Both the position numbers and the translations under genes were made by a program. From positions 1 to 64,000 of the forward strand of contig CANIQT010000017.1 of assembly GCA_947469885.1 (NCBI GenBank): 64,000 bases of DNA. Direction: 5' to 3'. Numbering within the stretch: position 1 is the stretch's first letter; each line of letters opens with the position of its first letter. This document shows positions 26,282 through 34,786 of this stretch, piece after piece. The DNA comes from Bacteroidota bacterium. GTDB lineage: Bacteria > Bacteroidota > Bacteroidia > 2-12-FULL-35-15. Under the pieces are notes generated by a model, which had not been told where the DNA came from, did no database searches, and saw only the letters and a program-made list of their open reading frames with translations.

Positions 26282-27116
26282 CAAACGAATTTTATTTCTA
26301 CTGATTAATTATTTCAATGAAAAGGAAGTGGCTGAATTCGTCTCCACTCAACTAGGTAATCAGTTGAATGAAGAAGTGCAGGTAATTATTATTAATAACT
26401 CATACAACGATTTAACTACTTTGAAAGAACTTGAAAACAAATATTCAAATGTAAAAGTTCTTAACCCAGAAAAGAATCTTGGATATTTTGGGGGAGCAAA
26501 TTATGGTTTGCAAAACTATCTTAAAAATAATGATTTTCCGAATGCAACAATTATATGTAATACCGATATTTCATTTCCTGATTCTGATTTTATTTCCAAA
26601 TTCCAAACAATTCTGAATGAAAAACAATTTGATATTTTGGGACCTGACATTTATTCAACTTTTTTAAAATATCATCAGAATCCTTACATAGTAAAACGAA
26701 TTAGTTTGCAAAGAATAAAACTTTATAAATTTATTACTTCCAATACTTTCTTTTATTTGCTTTTTACTTTGCTACATTTTATAAAAACTAAAATCACAAA
26801 ATCAAATTCCAAACCAAAAATAAATCAAGATATGGAAACATACGCTATTCATGGTTCGTTTATGGTGTTTAATAAAAGTTATTTTACAAAAGGAGGAACA
26901 ATAAGCACTCCTACGTTCCTCTTTGGAGAAGAATTATTTGTGGCTGAAACAGCAAGAAAGCTGGGATTAAAAACAATTTACGAGCCTTCTTTGATTGTCA
27001 ATCATTTTCAGAATGCAACTACGGGAACCTTTAAATCGGCAAGTTCTGTAGGATATTTGCATCAATCGTATTCTTATTTATTAGAAACATTTTTTAATGA
27101 AAAAATAGTTAAATGA
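26274..27116 (+). CDS. Family 2 glycosyltransferase (rhamnosyltransferase-like)
   Basis: 280 aa from the ATG at 26274, which overlaps the preceding stop by 8 bp. GT-A fold: ILFLLINYFNEKEVAEFV, 'VIIINNSYND', 'NLGYFGGANYGLQ', and the metal motif area 'ICNTDISFPDSDF' (D-x-D-like TDI). 'HGSFMVFNKSYFTKGG' and 'GEELFVAETARKLGLK' are the acceptor-binding and base segments of the WcaE/RfbF-like group. Probably adds one residue in the same repeat unit. Confidence 0.87.
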   Translation: MNNKRILFLLINYFNEKEVAEFVSTQLGNQLNEEVQVIIINNSYNDLTTLKELENKYSNVKVLNPEKNLGYFGGANYGLQNYLKNNDFPNATIICNTDISFPDSDFISKFQTILNEKQFDILGPDIYSTFLKYHQNPYIVKRISLQRIKLYKFITSNTFFYLLFTLLHFIKTKITKSNSKPKINQDMETYAIHGSFMVFNKSYFTKGGTISTPTFLFGEELFVAETARKLGLKTIYEPSLIVNHFQNATTGTFKSASSVGYLHQSYSYLLETFFNEKIVK

Positions 27117-28072
27117 AAAGCCAACCATGCATAACTGTTTTATGTCCTACTTATAATGAGGCAAAATATGTCGAGAATATTCTTACCTTTTTTAGTGAGT
27201 CTTTGCCAAAGAATAAAGAGCTTTATATTATTGATGGAGGTTCAACAGATGGAACAATTGCAATTGTAGAGAAGTGGGCTAAAGAAAATAATGCTATTCA
27301 CCTTTTGAATAATCCACATAAATATGTTCCACAGGCATTGAACCTTGGTTTGAAATCTTCTTTTGGTGAAATAATTGTTCGGTTGGATGCTCATACCATT
27401 TATTCAAAAGATTATTTTGAAAAGATAATTGAAACATTTGAAAAAACGGGAGCAGATATTGTAGGTGGTCCGATGAATCCGGTTGGGGAAACTTCAATTC
27501 AAAAAGCAATAGCTTATGCAACCTCTGGTTGGTTTGGAATTGGGAATAGTAAATTTCATGATATTAATTTCAGTGGTTATACCGATAGTGTTTATCTTGG
27601 GGCTTGGAAAAGGGAAATATTTAATGATGTTGGTTATTTTGATGAACAAATGAAAAGAAATCAGGATGATGAGTTTCATTACAGAGCGAAAAGTAAAGGC
27701 AAAACTATTTATTTGAATTCGGAAATTAAATCAACCTACTTCCCCCGTTCATCTTATAAAGCTTTGTTTAGCCAGTATTTTCAATATGGTTTGTACAAAC
27801 CATTGGTCATAAAAAAAATAAAATCAGAAGTCAAACTTCGGCATCTTGTTCCATTGTTTTTTGTTTTATATCTCTTCAGTTTAGTTGCAGCAATCCAATT
27901 TCCTCTTCTGCTTTTGCCATTGTTGCTGTATGTATTGATAGATATATTCAATTCGTTTGCGAATAATCAAATGGTTGTGGTTAAATTTGCCTCGATATTT
28001 GTTTATCCAACTTTACATTTGTCTTATGGATTAGGATTTTTGCTGGGATTATTTAAAAGTCCAAATAAATAA
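27113..28072 (+). CDS. Membrane-anchored family 2 glycosyltransferase
   Basis: 319 aa. The N-terminal GT2 domain has ITVLCPTYNEAKYVENIL, IIDGGSTDGT and the DxD-equivalent 'VRLDAHTIYSKDYF' (D-A-H). The 'SGYTDSVYLGAWKREIFNDVGYFDEQMKRNQDDEFHYR' stretch carries the catalytic ED. The C-terminus has two or three membrane helices from about 245 (LVPLFFVLYLFSLVAAIQFPLLLLPLLLYVLI). It overlaps the previous gene by 4 bp (ATGA). Confidence 0.9.
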   Translation: MKSQPCITVLCPTYNEAKYVENILTFFSESLPKNKELYIIDGGSTDGTIAIVEKWAKENNAIHLLNNPHKYVPQALNLGLKSSFGEIIVRLDAHTIYSKDYFEKIIETFEKTGADIVGGPMNPVGETSIQKAIAYATSGWFGIGNSKFHDINFSGYTDSVYLGAWKREIFNDVGYFDEQMKRNQDDEFHYRAKSKGKTIYLNSEIKSTYFPRSSYKALFSQYFQYGLYKPLVIKKIKSEVKLRHLVPLFFVLYLFSLVAAIQFPLLLLPLLLYVLIDIFNSFANNQMVVVKFASIFVYPTLHLSYGLGFLLGLFKSPNK

Positions 28073-28074
28073 AA

Positions 28075-29349
28075 ATGAGTTTATCACGAAATACTCTTCA
28101 TCAAAAAATTCAATTTTATTCCTGTCTTTGTATTGCCTTCTTTCTTCCTCTTGCCCGATTGGTGCCTATTTTTATTGTAATCATGTTGCTTAATTGGATT
28201 GTGGAAGGAGATTACAAAAACAAATTCAGAAGAATTTTAAGAAACAAATTTGCACTATTGTTTATTGCATTTTATTTTATTCATTTACTTGGTTTAATTT
28301 ACACAACTAATTTAGATGCAGGTTTTTTCGACATACAAGTTAAAGCTTCCTTATTCATTTTCCCGATGGTTATTGCAAGCCGACCATTTAGTTTAAGTGA
28401 CAAACAAAAAATATTTTATTCATTCATTTCAGGATGCATATTATCAACCATGGTAATGTTAGCAATGGCGACTTATAATTATTTTACTTTAGGTGTTAAT
28501 GATTTTTTTTATGAATCATTTTCTTCATGGCTCATTCATCCAAGTTATTTTTCAATGTATTTGAATGTAGCTATTGTATGGTTAATTATCAATGTTCAAC
28601 GAATAAAATTTTCGGAGAAACCTTTTCAACTTATTCTTGCTATCTTTTTAATTTTATTCTTTTCAATAATTATTTTAATGCTTTCCTCTAAGTTGGGAAT
28701 CCTTACCATGATTTTGCTTTACATTGGTTTTGTTTTATTTAATTTAATCACAAGAAAAAAATACATAATTGGTCTTTCTGGACTTGTCATAATTGGAATT
28801 TCAATTTTCTCTGTCATGCATTTAGTTCCTGAAATTGCTGGAAGAGTAAATAGGGCGATTGATGCTATAACTAATCCGAATGTAAATGAAGCAGAAGTGG
28901 AAAGTTCTGCTGTTCGACTATTGGTGTGGAGTGCAGCTAACGAATTGGTTTCCGAAAATTTAATTGCCGGTGTGGGCACGGGAGATACGAAAGATGAACT
29001 GATGAAAGTGTATCGGGATAGAGGCATGACAGGAGCTTATGCCCACCAGTTAAATGCACATAACGAATATTACCAAGTATTTATTTCATTAGGTATTTTA
29101 GGCTTTATTTTACTTCTTGTTAGTTTATATTTTCCATTTATTTTTGCTTTTCGTAACGGGAATACTATTTATCTCTTATTTTTGCTCATTATTATTTTAA
29201 ACTTTTTAACAGAATCAATGTTTGAAACACAAGCCGGAGTTATGTTTTATGCTTTCTTTAATTCATTGCTCTGTTTTTCTAAAAATAACAAACCTGTAGA
29301 AGCAGATTACTTACAAATACCAATCCCAAACAATTACAAAAACAATTAA
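28075..29349 (+). CDS. O-antigen ligase/polymerase family membrane protein
   Basis: 424 aa, 10-12 membrane helices. The large periplasmic loop near 295-345 contains the family signature 'NLIAGVGTGDTKDELMK ... AYAHQLNAHNEYYQVFISLGILGF', matching the Wzy_C/WaaL H-x3-N-x-Y pattern. It could be the polymerase of the repeat unit or the ligase to lipid A-core; the sequence does not decide. It has a 2-bp gap to the previous gene and 3 bp to the next. Confidence 0.88.
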   Translation: MSLSRNTLHQKIQFYSCLCIAFFLPLARLVPIFIVIMLLNWIVEGDYKNKFRRILRNKFALLFIAFYFIHLLGLIYTTNLDAGFFDIQVKASLFIFPMVIASRPFSLSDKQKIFYSFISGCILSTMVMLAMATYNYFTLGVNDFFYESFSSWLIHPSYFSMYLNVAIVWLIINVQRIKFSEKPFQLILAIFLILFFSIIILMLSSKLGILTMILLYIGFVLFNLITRKKYIIGLSGLVIIGISIFSVMHLVPEIAGRVNRAIDAITNPNVNEAEVESSAVRLLVWSAANELVSENLIAGVGTGDTKDELMKVYRDRGMTGAYAHQLNAHNEYYQVFISLGILGFILLLVSLYFPFIFAFRNGNTIYLLFLLIIILNFLTESMFETQAGVMFYAFFNSLLCFSKNNKPVEADYLQIPIPNNYKNN

Positions 29350-29352
29350 GAT

Positions 29353-30573
29353 ATGATACCATTTTCACCACCACGCATCGACCAACGAATAATTGATGAA
29401 GTAACCAAAGTCCTGAAATCAGGCTGGATTACAACCGGACCAAGAACCAAACAGTTTGAAAAAGAATTAACCGCCTACTGCGGCAACAAAACTACTTTGT
29501 GTTTGAATAGTGCAACTGCAGGGCTAGAAATTATGCTTCGGTGGTTTGGAGTACAGGAAGGGGATGAAGTGATTCTTCCTGCTTACACCTATTCTGCTAC
29601 TGCCAATGTTATTATGCATTGCGGAGCCACTCCCGTTTTTGTGGATGTGGATGCAAACGATTTTAATATTTCTGTAGCTGAAATTGAAAAAGCAATTACA
29701 TCAAAAACAAAAGTAATTATGCCTGTAGATTTTGCAGGTTATCCGTGCAATTACGATGAAATAAATGCGTTAGTAATTAAACACAAAGACAAATTTAATC
29801 CTCACTCGGAAGAACAAAAAATGCTTGGGAGAATGTTAGTTTTGTCTGATTCTGCTCATTCATTTGGCGCATGGTACAAAGGGAAACGTTCGGGCTCGTG
29901 CACAGATGTTTCTGTTTTTTCTTTTCATGCAGTTAAAAATTTAACAACTGCCGAAGGTGGTTCTGTTGCTTTAAATCTGCCTGCTCCGTTTGATAACGAA
30001 GAAGTGTATAAAGCACTTTGTGTTAAAACGCTTCATGGGCAAGACAAAGATGCACTTGCAAAAACACAGAAAGGAAACTGGAGGTACGATATTGTTGAAG
30101 CTGGATATAAATGTAATTTAACTGATATTATGGCTGTAATTGGTAGTATTGAATTGGAGCGATACGACAGTGATACATTACCAAGAAGAAAAAAGATTTG
30201 TGAAATGTACACTTCAGCATTTACTAACAAAAGCTGGGCTCAATTACCGATTCAAACCAGCAACGAATCAACCAGTGAATCGTGTTATCATTTGTATGCT
30301 TTACGAATAAAGGGAATTACCGAAGCACAACGCGATGCAATTATCAAAGAGATTTTTGATTGCGAAGTTTCAGTTAATGTTCATTTTATTCCTGTGCCCA
30401 TGATGAGCTTTTATAAAAAGCAGGGATATGATATTAAAAATTATCCTGTAACGTTCGATAATTATTCTCGCGAAATTTCATTACCCATCTTCTATAATTT
30501 GACGGATGAAATGGTGAAACAGGTTATTGATGCGGTTATTTCTTCAGTAGAAAAAGTGCTTAGCCCCTCTTAA
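29353..30573 (+). CDS. DegT/DnrJ/EryC1 sugar nucleotide aminotransferase
   Basis: 406 aa. PLP lysine K195 in VSVFSFHAVKNLTTAEGGSVAL, substrate loop 'SGWITTGPRTKQFEKEL' and 'LPAYTYSATANVIMHCGATPVFVDVD'. A longer loop around 141-162 (HKDKFNPHSEEQKMLGRML) is typical of the PglE/ArnB-related capsular aminotransferases. Probably 4-amination of a UDP-4-keto sugar, supplying the substrate of the phosphoglycosyl transferase encoded next. The matching dehydratase is not in the window. Confidence 0.9.
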   Translation: MIPFSPPRIDQRIIDEVTKVLKSGWITTGPRTKQFEKELTAYCGNKTTLCLNSATAGLEIMLRWFGVQEGDEVILPAYTYSATANVIMHCGATPVFVDVDANDFNISVAEIEKAITSKTKVIMPVDFAGYPCNYDEINALVIKHKDKFNPHSEEQKMLGRMLVLSDSAHSFGAWYKGKRSGSCTDVSVFSFHAVKNLTTAEGGSVALNLPAPFDNEEVYKALCVKTLHGQDKDALAKTQKGNWRYDIVEAGYKCNLTDIMAVIGSIELERYDSDTLPRRKKICEMYTSAFTNKSWAQLPIQTSNESTSESCYHLYALRIKGITEAQRDAIIKEIFDCEVSVNVHFIPVPMMSFYKKQGYDIKNYPVTFDNYSREISLPIFYNLTDEMVKQVIDAVISSVEKVLSPS

Positions 30574-30600
30574 TCTTCCCGAAGGAAAAGAAATTGTTTT

Positions 30601-31191
30601 ATGAAAAGATTATTCGACATCCTCTTCTCCTTCATCGGATTAATCATTCTTCTTCCTTTTTTTATCATCATTGCTTTATTAATTGTAATGGATTCTGGTG
30701 GAGGAATATTTTACAAACAAGTGAGAGTAGGATTGGACGGAAAAGATTTTACTCTTTTCAAATTTCGTTCGATGAAAACCAATTCGGACAAAGGCAGTTT
30801 GCTTACTGTTGGCGGTAACGACAGCCGTATTACATCCATCGGTAGTTTTATCCGCAAGTATAAAATAGATGAGTTGCCACAGTTGCTAAATGTTTTGTTT
30901 GGTGATATGAGTTTGGTAGGACCTCGCCCTGAGGTGCGCAAATATGCTGACCTATATGATGACGAACAAAAACAAGTACTGAGTGTAAAACCTGGAATTA
31001 CTGATTATGCTAGCATTGAATACAGCAACGAAAATGAAATTTTGGGAAAAGCTTTAAACCCTGAGCAAACTTATATTGATGAAATAATGCCCGCCAAATT
31101 AAAACTCAATCTAAAATATATTTCCGAAAAAAATTTTGCTGTAGATTTGAAAATAATTTTCGGGACAATTAAAAAAATATTATTCCATTAA
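30601..31191 (+). CDS. Initiating phosphoglycosyl transferase (bacterial sugar transferase)
   Basis: 196 aa, minimal PglC/WcaJ-C-terminal type. The N-terminal re-entrant membrane helix is FDILFSFIGLIILLPFFIIIALLIV (5-29). The catalytic core has 'FTLFKFRSMKTNSD', 'KYKIDELPQLLNVLFGDMSLVGPRPEV' and 'VKPGITDYASIEY'. It transfers a sugar-1-phosphate to undecaprenyl phosphate and starts repeat-unit assembly. It is the last gene of the locus that begins at 18328. Confidence 0.95.
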   Translation: MKRLFDILFSFIGLIILLPFFIIIALLIVMDSGGGIFYKQVRVGLDGKDFTLFKFRSMKTNSDKGSLLTVGGNDSRITSIGSFIRKYKIDELPQLLNVLFGDMSLVGPRPEVRKYADLYDDEQKQVLSVKPGITDYASIEYSNENEILGKALNPEQTYIDEIMPAKLKLNLKYISEKNFAVDLKIIFGTIKKILFH

Positions 31192-31209
31192 TTTCAAAAA
31201 AATATTCTT

Positions 31210-31545
31210 TTATTTTTTCATCAACAAATCATTGATTTGTTTCAGATAAGCAATTTCTTTTTTCAAAGATTCTATCTCAGTATTTTTTTCCTCTAACAAT
31301 TTATCGGATTCGGAAGTTGATTTTGTTTCTTTTTTTTTGATGTCTAAACTTTGAGAATAGTCGGCAAAGAAATCGTGATTGAGTGCGAGACTGAATCTTT
31401 TGAGCATGTATAATTGCATTGAGGGGTAAGTGTAGATTCTGCTGATGCTGCCGATGTGAAGTTTGACTTTTGCTGCTAAGTCGGTTACGGAAATTCTTTT
31501 TTCGGTTACGACTTTTTTGATAAGGGAGCCTATATGTATGTCCAT
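31210..31545 (-). CDS. HTH (XRE-like) regulator with a C-terminal coiled coil
   Basis: 111 aa. An N-terminal helix-turn-helix (IGSLIKKVVTEKRISVTDLAAKVKLHIGSISRIYTYPSMQLYMLKRFSLALNHDFFADYSQ, about 5-65) is of the kind common in Bacteroidota XRE regulators. A charged linker and a coiled coil (SDKLLEEKNTEIESLKKEIAYLKQINDLL, about 80-108) follow. Convergent with the polysaccharide locus. A TACTTTTG -7 box sits at 31562-31569 on the minus strand, and the 21-bp array starts about 50 bp further up. It may regulate the adjacent locus; this is inferred from position only. Confidence 0.8.
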   Translation of the reverse strand: MDIHIGSLIKKVVTEKRISVTDLAAKVKLHIGSISRIYTYPSMQLYMLKRFSLALNHDFFADYSQSLDIKKKETKSTSESDKLLEEKNTEIESLKKEIAYLKQINDLLMKK

Positions 31546-31561
31546 GGTTGAAGATTTTGGT

Positions 31562-31569
31562 CAAAAGTA
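31562..31569 (-). promoter_or_regulatory. -7 box for the HTH gene
   Basis: TACTTTTG on the minus strand, 17 nt upstream of the ATG at 31545. No clear -33 TTTG at the usual spacing. Confidence 0.4.
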
Positions 31570-31622
31570 AAGATTTATTGGAAAAGTATGGTTGGGAATT
31601 TAAAGAAAGTTTAACGATATTG

Positions 31623-31832
31623 GTGAATGGTGTCACGGAATGAGTTTTTATTATCGCAAAAATAGTGAATAACATCACTAAATAAGTTTTTGTTATTACT
31701 AATTGAGTGAATCGTTTCACGTAATTAGTTTTTATTATTACCCATTGAGTGAATTGTATCACAAAATGAGTTTAACATATCACTTAATAGGTGAAATGTA
31801 TCGCAGAATGAGAGAAATTGGGAGTAAAGTGA
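31623..31832. repeat. 21-bp-period tandem array with alternating unit types (10 units)
   Basis: Ten units of exactly 21 bp run from 31623 without a register slip. Two kinds largely alternate: gtgaat(n)-t(c)ac-aat(g/a)a and gtttttatta-aaat(a). The effective higher-order period is therefore 42 bp. Unit ends are aatga, aaata, aataa, attga, aatta, attga, aatga, aatag, aatga, agtga. It fills the space between the end of the gene at 31857 and the promoter of the HTH gene. Partial open frames cross it on both strands, but neither has a start signal. Confidence 0.88.
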
Positions 31833-31856
31833 TAAAATGGGAAGGGAAAAGAATTT

Positions 31857-32414
31857 TTACTTTTTCCTTTTCTGAAAAGTAAGATTCATGTCTTCGTTTT
31901 TGTTGCCAAACGAATCGGTAAAAGTACCGGCAGGCAAATGAAGTTGAAGTGAGTTGTATTTTTTTCTTCCGTCACCAATTCTAAAATATCTTATTTCGGG
32001 AGCGGAAATCATTGTTCCGGGATGGTATTTGTCTTCTTTTACAATAGTGGAATCCCAGCAAGAAAATGTAATAACCGTGTCGAGTGTTATTGATTTTTGA
32101 ACATCGCCATCGGCAAATACACTTACAAAATAATAATCTAATAAGACATACGATTTGTTTGGTTGTGTATCAAACTTAACATTAATAGGTTCTTTTTTAT
32201 CAATTTTAACAACCGGATTATTAAAATGAAGTTCGATAATATAATCGTCATGCAGATAGCTGCCTGGTTTGTAAAGCACAGTGTTTTCGTTATAATACAC
32301 CACTCCTTTGGTGGCATTGGTTACCATAAGTTTTTTGTAGTTAACTTTTTTTTGTGCAGTTACTGTAACTGATGCTGCAAATAAAATGATGAATAAAGCG
32401 TATAGTTTTTTCAT
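31857..32414 (-). CDS. Hypothetical secreted protein
   Basis: 185 aa with a signal peptide (MKKLYALFIILFAASVTVTAQ). The mature region is beta-rich and contains 'DSTIVKEDKYHPGTMISAPEIRYFRIGDG', resembling a stretch of the lipoprotein at 7858. It ends in basic FQKRKK. Family not recognised. Single gene; TTG and TATCTTTA, 22 bp apart, lie upstream on the minus strand and could be its promoter. Confidence 0.75.
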   Translation of the reverse strand: MKKLYALFIILFAASVTVTAQKKVNYKKLMVTNATKGVVYYNENTVLYKPGSYLHDDYIIELHFNNPVVKIDKKEPINVKFDTQPNKSYVLLDYYFVSVFADGDVQKSITLDTVITFSCWDSTIVKEDKYHPGTMISAPEIRYFRIGDGRKKYNSLQLHLPAGTFTDSFGNKNEDMNLTFQKRKK

Positions 32415-32579
32415 TGTATGTTTTTAATTTTGGTAAAGATAGGCTATTCCACGAACTTTGAGTCAATTATTATACTATTCCGAACGTCTCTATTAATTTT
32501 CTACCTTTATTCGCTTTTTTAAAAAAATAAAATGATGGTGTGCAGCATTATTAGTGTTGCTGCAAGCGAAGAATTGTAA

Positions 32580-33194
32580 ATGAAAAAAATCTTGTTATTG
32601 ATTTTATTAATGCAGACAAATGCTGTTTATTTGCTGTGTTTTGCGCAGGGAGTACTTTCACCAAACAATAGAGGAATGGAAAGGGTGATGCGGATTGAGC
32701 AGAGTTGGGATTGGGGAACTTATGGGCATGGTAGTTTTGATGATGCTGTGAGAGCATTTAATGCTGAAAAAGATGTGGCTACCTACCTTGTTGGAGCATC
32801 AACTTTTAGGGTGTTTACACGGTTCAAAAAAAATTATGTGGAAGTAAATACAGGGCAGGTAAATGGTATTTATACCTATACAACCAATACTACTTTAGAT
32901 GCTTTTACTGATAAGGTTCCTGAACCGAATCGAATTAAAACACCATTTGTAAAACAAGAACCCGCAGTGAAAATACTTCGGTCGGGTAATACCTGGGAAT
33001 GGGGAACTTTTGACCATGGCAGTTTTGATGAAGCTGTTTCGGTTTTGCATCCTGATGATGTGGTGAGCCTAAAAGGCGTTGTAGATTCAAGAATAAAGTA
33101 TAGGGTGTTTACCAATACAACCTTAAATTTTATTGAAGTGGATTATGGCTGGCCAGGTGGGGTGTTTTGTTATACTACTTTGAGAATGGAATAA
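32580..33194 (+). CDS. Secreted protein with two internal WGT-x-GHGSFD repeats
   Basis: 204 aa, unrecognised. Signal peptide KKILLLILLMQTNAVYLLCFAQ. The mature protein holds two copies of one module: SWDWGTYGHGSFDDAVRAF (about 40-58) and TWEWGTFDHGSFDEAVSVL (about 137-155). Each is followed by a 'RVFT ... YVEVNTG-VNGIYTYTT' or 'RVFTNTTLNFIEVDYGWPGGVFCYTT' half. The duplication is obvious and suggests two similar small domains. Its stop overlaps the next gene (TAATG at 33192-33196), indicating a shared transcript with the membrane protein. Confidence 0.8.
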   Translation: MKKILLLILLMQTNAVYLLCFAQGVLSPNNRGMERVMRIEQSWDWGTYGHGSFDDAVRAFNAEKDVATYLVGASTFRVFTRFKKNYVEVNTGQVNGIYTYTTNTTLDAFTDKVPEPNRIKTPFVKQEPAVKILRSGNTWEWGTFDHGSFDEAVSVLHPDDVVSLKGVVDSRIKYRVFTNTTLNFIEVDYGWPGGVFCYTTLRME

Positions 33195-34681
33195 TGCAGA
33201 TGAACGAAAAAAAATACTTTGTTTTCTTTTGGCTTTTATACAGCCTCATTACGTTGGTTGCTGTTTTGAATCATGAGCCGAACAGAGACGAAGCACAAGT
33301 TTGGTTAATAGTTAGAGATTTAAATCTGTCTGGAATTTTTTCACAAATAAACACCGAAGGACATCCATGTTTGTGGTATTTGATAGTATTACCATTTGCC
33401 AAATTGGGTTTGCCTTACTTTACTATGCAACTCCTCCACTGGTTGATTGCAGTTATTGCTGCTGGATTGTTTTTATTCAAAGCACCATTAAATAAAATTT
33501 TAAAACTTCTGTTTGTATTCTCTTACCTAATGTTGTATCAATACTCCGTGGTGGCACGCAATTATTGTATCGTTATTTTATTCCTTTTTTTAATAGCCAC
33601 CTATTATCAAAAAAGATTTACAAAACCTTACCTCTATGCACTTTTACTTGTTGGGTTATACAATAGTCATGTACTTGCTTTTGGCGGAGCATTTGCTTTA
33701 AGTTTGGTTTATTTTATTGAAGCAAGAAGAAACAACCAGTTGAACACCTTAAAATTTCCTTTGTTTATAATGCTTGGAGGAGCGGTATCTTTAATCATTC
33801 AGTTGTTTCCTTATTCTGGTGCAACAGCAAATGCTTTGATTCATACAAGCTATATTCCCCAACTAAATATTAATACATGGTGGATAACTTTGACAAGCAT
33901 TCAAAATGCTTTTATACCAGTAGATTCAGAATACGAAGAACTTAAAGTAGCGTTGTTTTTTACAATAATCCTAGTGCTGTTTATAGTATCAGCAATTCGA
34001 AAACTTCCTGTTTTTATTTTTCTGTTGTTTACTTACTGTTGGATATTATATGTATTTACTACCATTCATTCGGGCTCGTTAAAACATCAGGGATTGATTT
34101 TAATCTTTATTATTTTCACCCTTTGGATTAGTAGTTATTATACAAACAAAGAAAACAATTTAAGTAAGTTAATTGCCAAATTTATTAATCTTGACTATCT
34201 CGGAAAATCAGTATTAATAGTGGTTGTTCTTAGTTTGTTTATTGGTTTGATATATGGATTTAGTTCCATTAAAAAAGAATACCGGTATGAGTATTCGGGC
34301 TCAAAATCAATTGCAAAATATATTATTCAAAATAATCTTCAGTCAAAAGAAATAGCTTGTTACCGGTCGTGGAGAGCAACAGCAGTTGCACCCTATTTAC
34401 CCAATACTAAATTTTGGTTTATTGACAGAAAAGAATTTGGCACTTACTTTATTCTGGATTCTGTTTTTAATAAAGATGGGGATACGCTATCGGAATATGA
34501 CATTATAAAAAGAACAAAAGAGAAGTATAATAATCAAGCTTTGTTATTATTGAACTATCCTTTAACAATTCCCCCTGATAGTACTTTTGAATATCATCTT
34601 TTGTATCAAAATGAAAAACTAACATGGGGAACTGATGATGAAAATTTTTTGTTGTATGAAATTAATTTTAATAAAAAGTAA
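33194..34681 (+). CDS. GT-C-like multi-pass membrane protein (paralog A)
   Basis: 495 aa from the ATG at 33194, which overlaps the previous stop (a second ATG at 33200 is possible). It has an N-terminal helix (YFVFFWLLYSLITLVAVL), then HEPNRDEAQVWLIVRDLNLSGIF, where the Asp-Glu pair after helix 1 is the position used for catalysis in GT-C transferases (ArnT/PMT/GT39-like). Ten or so further helices and a soluble C-terminal part of about 130 residues with 'NLQSKEIACYRSWRATAVAPYLPNTKFWFIDRKEFGTYF' follow. Probably transfers a sugar from a lipid carrier on the outer face of the inner membrane. Downstream is its close paralog. Confidence 0.78.
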   Translation: MQMNEKKYFVFFWLLYSLITLVAVLNHEPNRDEAQVWLIVRDLNLSGIFSQINTEGHPCLWYLIVLPFAKLGLPYFTMQLLHWLIAVIAAGLFLFKAPLNKILKLLFVFSYLMLYQYSVVARNYCIVILFLFLIATYYQKRFTKPYLYALLLVGLYNSHVLAFGGAFALSLVYFIEARRNNQLNTLKFPLFIMLGGAVSLIIQLFPYSGATANALIHTSYIPQLNINTWWITLTSIQNAFIPVDSEYEELKVALFFTIILVLFIVSAIRKLPVFIFLLFTYCWILYVFTTIHSGSLKHQGLILIFIIFTLWISSYYTNKENNLSKLIAKFINLDYLGKSVLIVVVLSLFIGLIYGFSSIKKEYRYEYSGSKSIAKYIIQNNLQSKEIACYRSWRATAVAPYLPNTKFWFIDRKEFGTYFILDSVFNKDGDTLSEYDIIKRTKEKYNNQALLLLNYPLTIPPDSTFEYHLLYQNEKLTWGTDDENFLLYEINFNKK

Positions 34682-34786
34682 GCGCACCTATTTGATTCAA
34701 ATTGTTTCTAGCTAACTATATAAAGAAAAAGGATATACTGTTTTTGAGCAGCATATCATTGCTATATTCTCACTTTAATTGGAGTT

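Noticed and set aside
31301..31762. 153-codon minus-strand frame across the 21-bp array
   Set aside because: It overlaps the HTH gene in another frame, and its seven-residue repeats simply mirror the 21-bp DNA repeat.
31623..31832. CRISPR array
   Set aside because: Repeats and spacers are not distinguishable; all units are degenerate versions of one another at 21-bp spacing and no cas gene is near.
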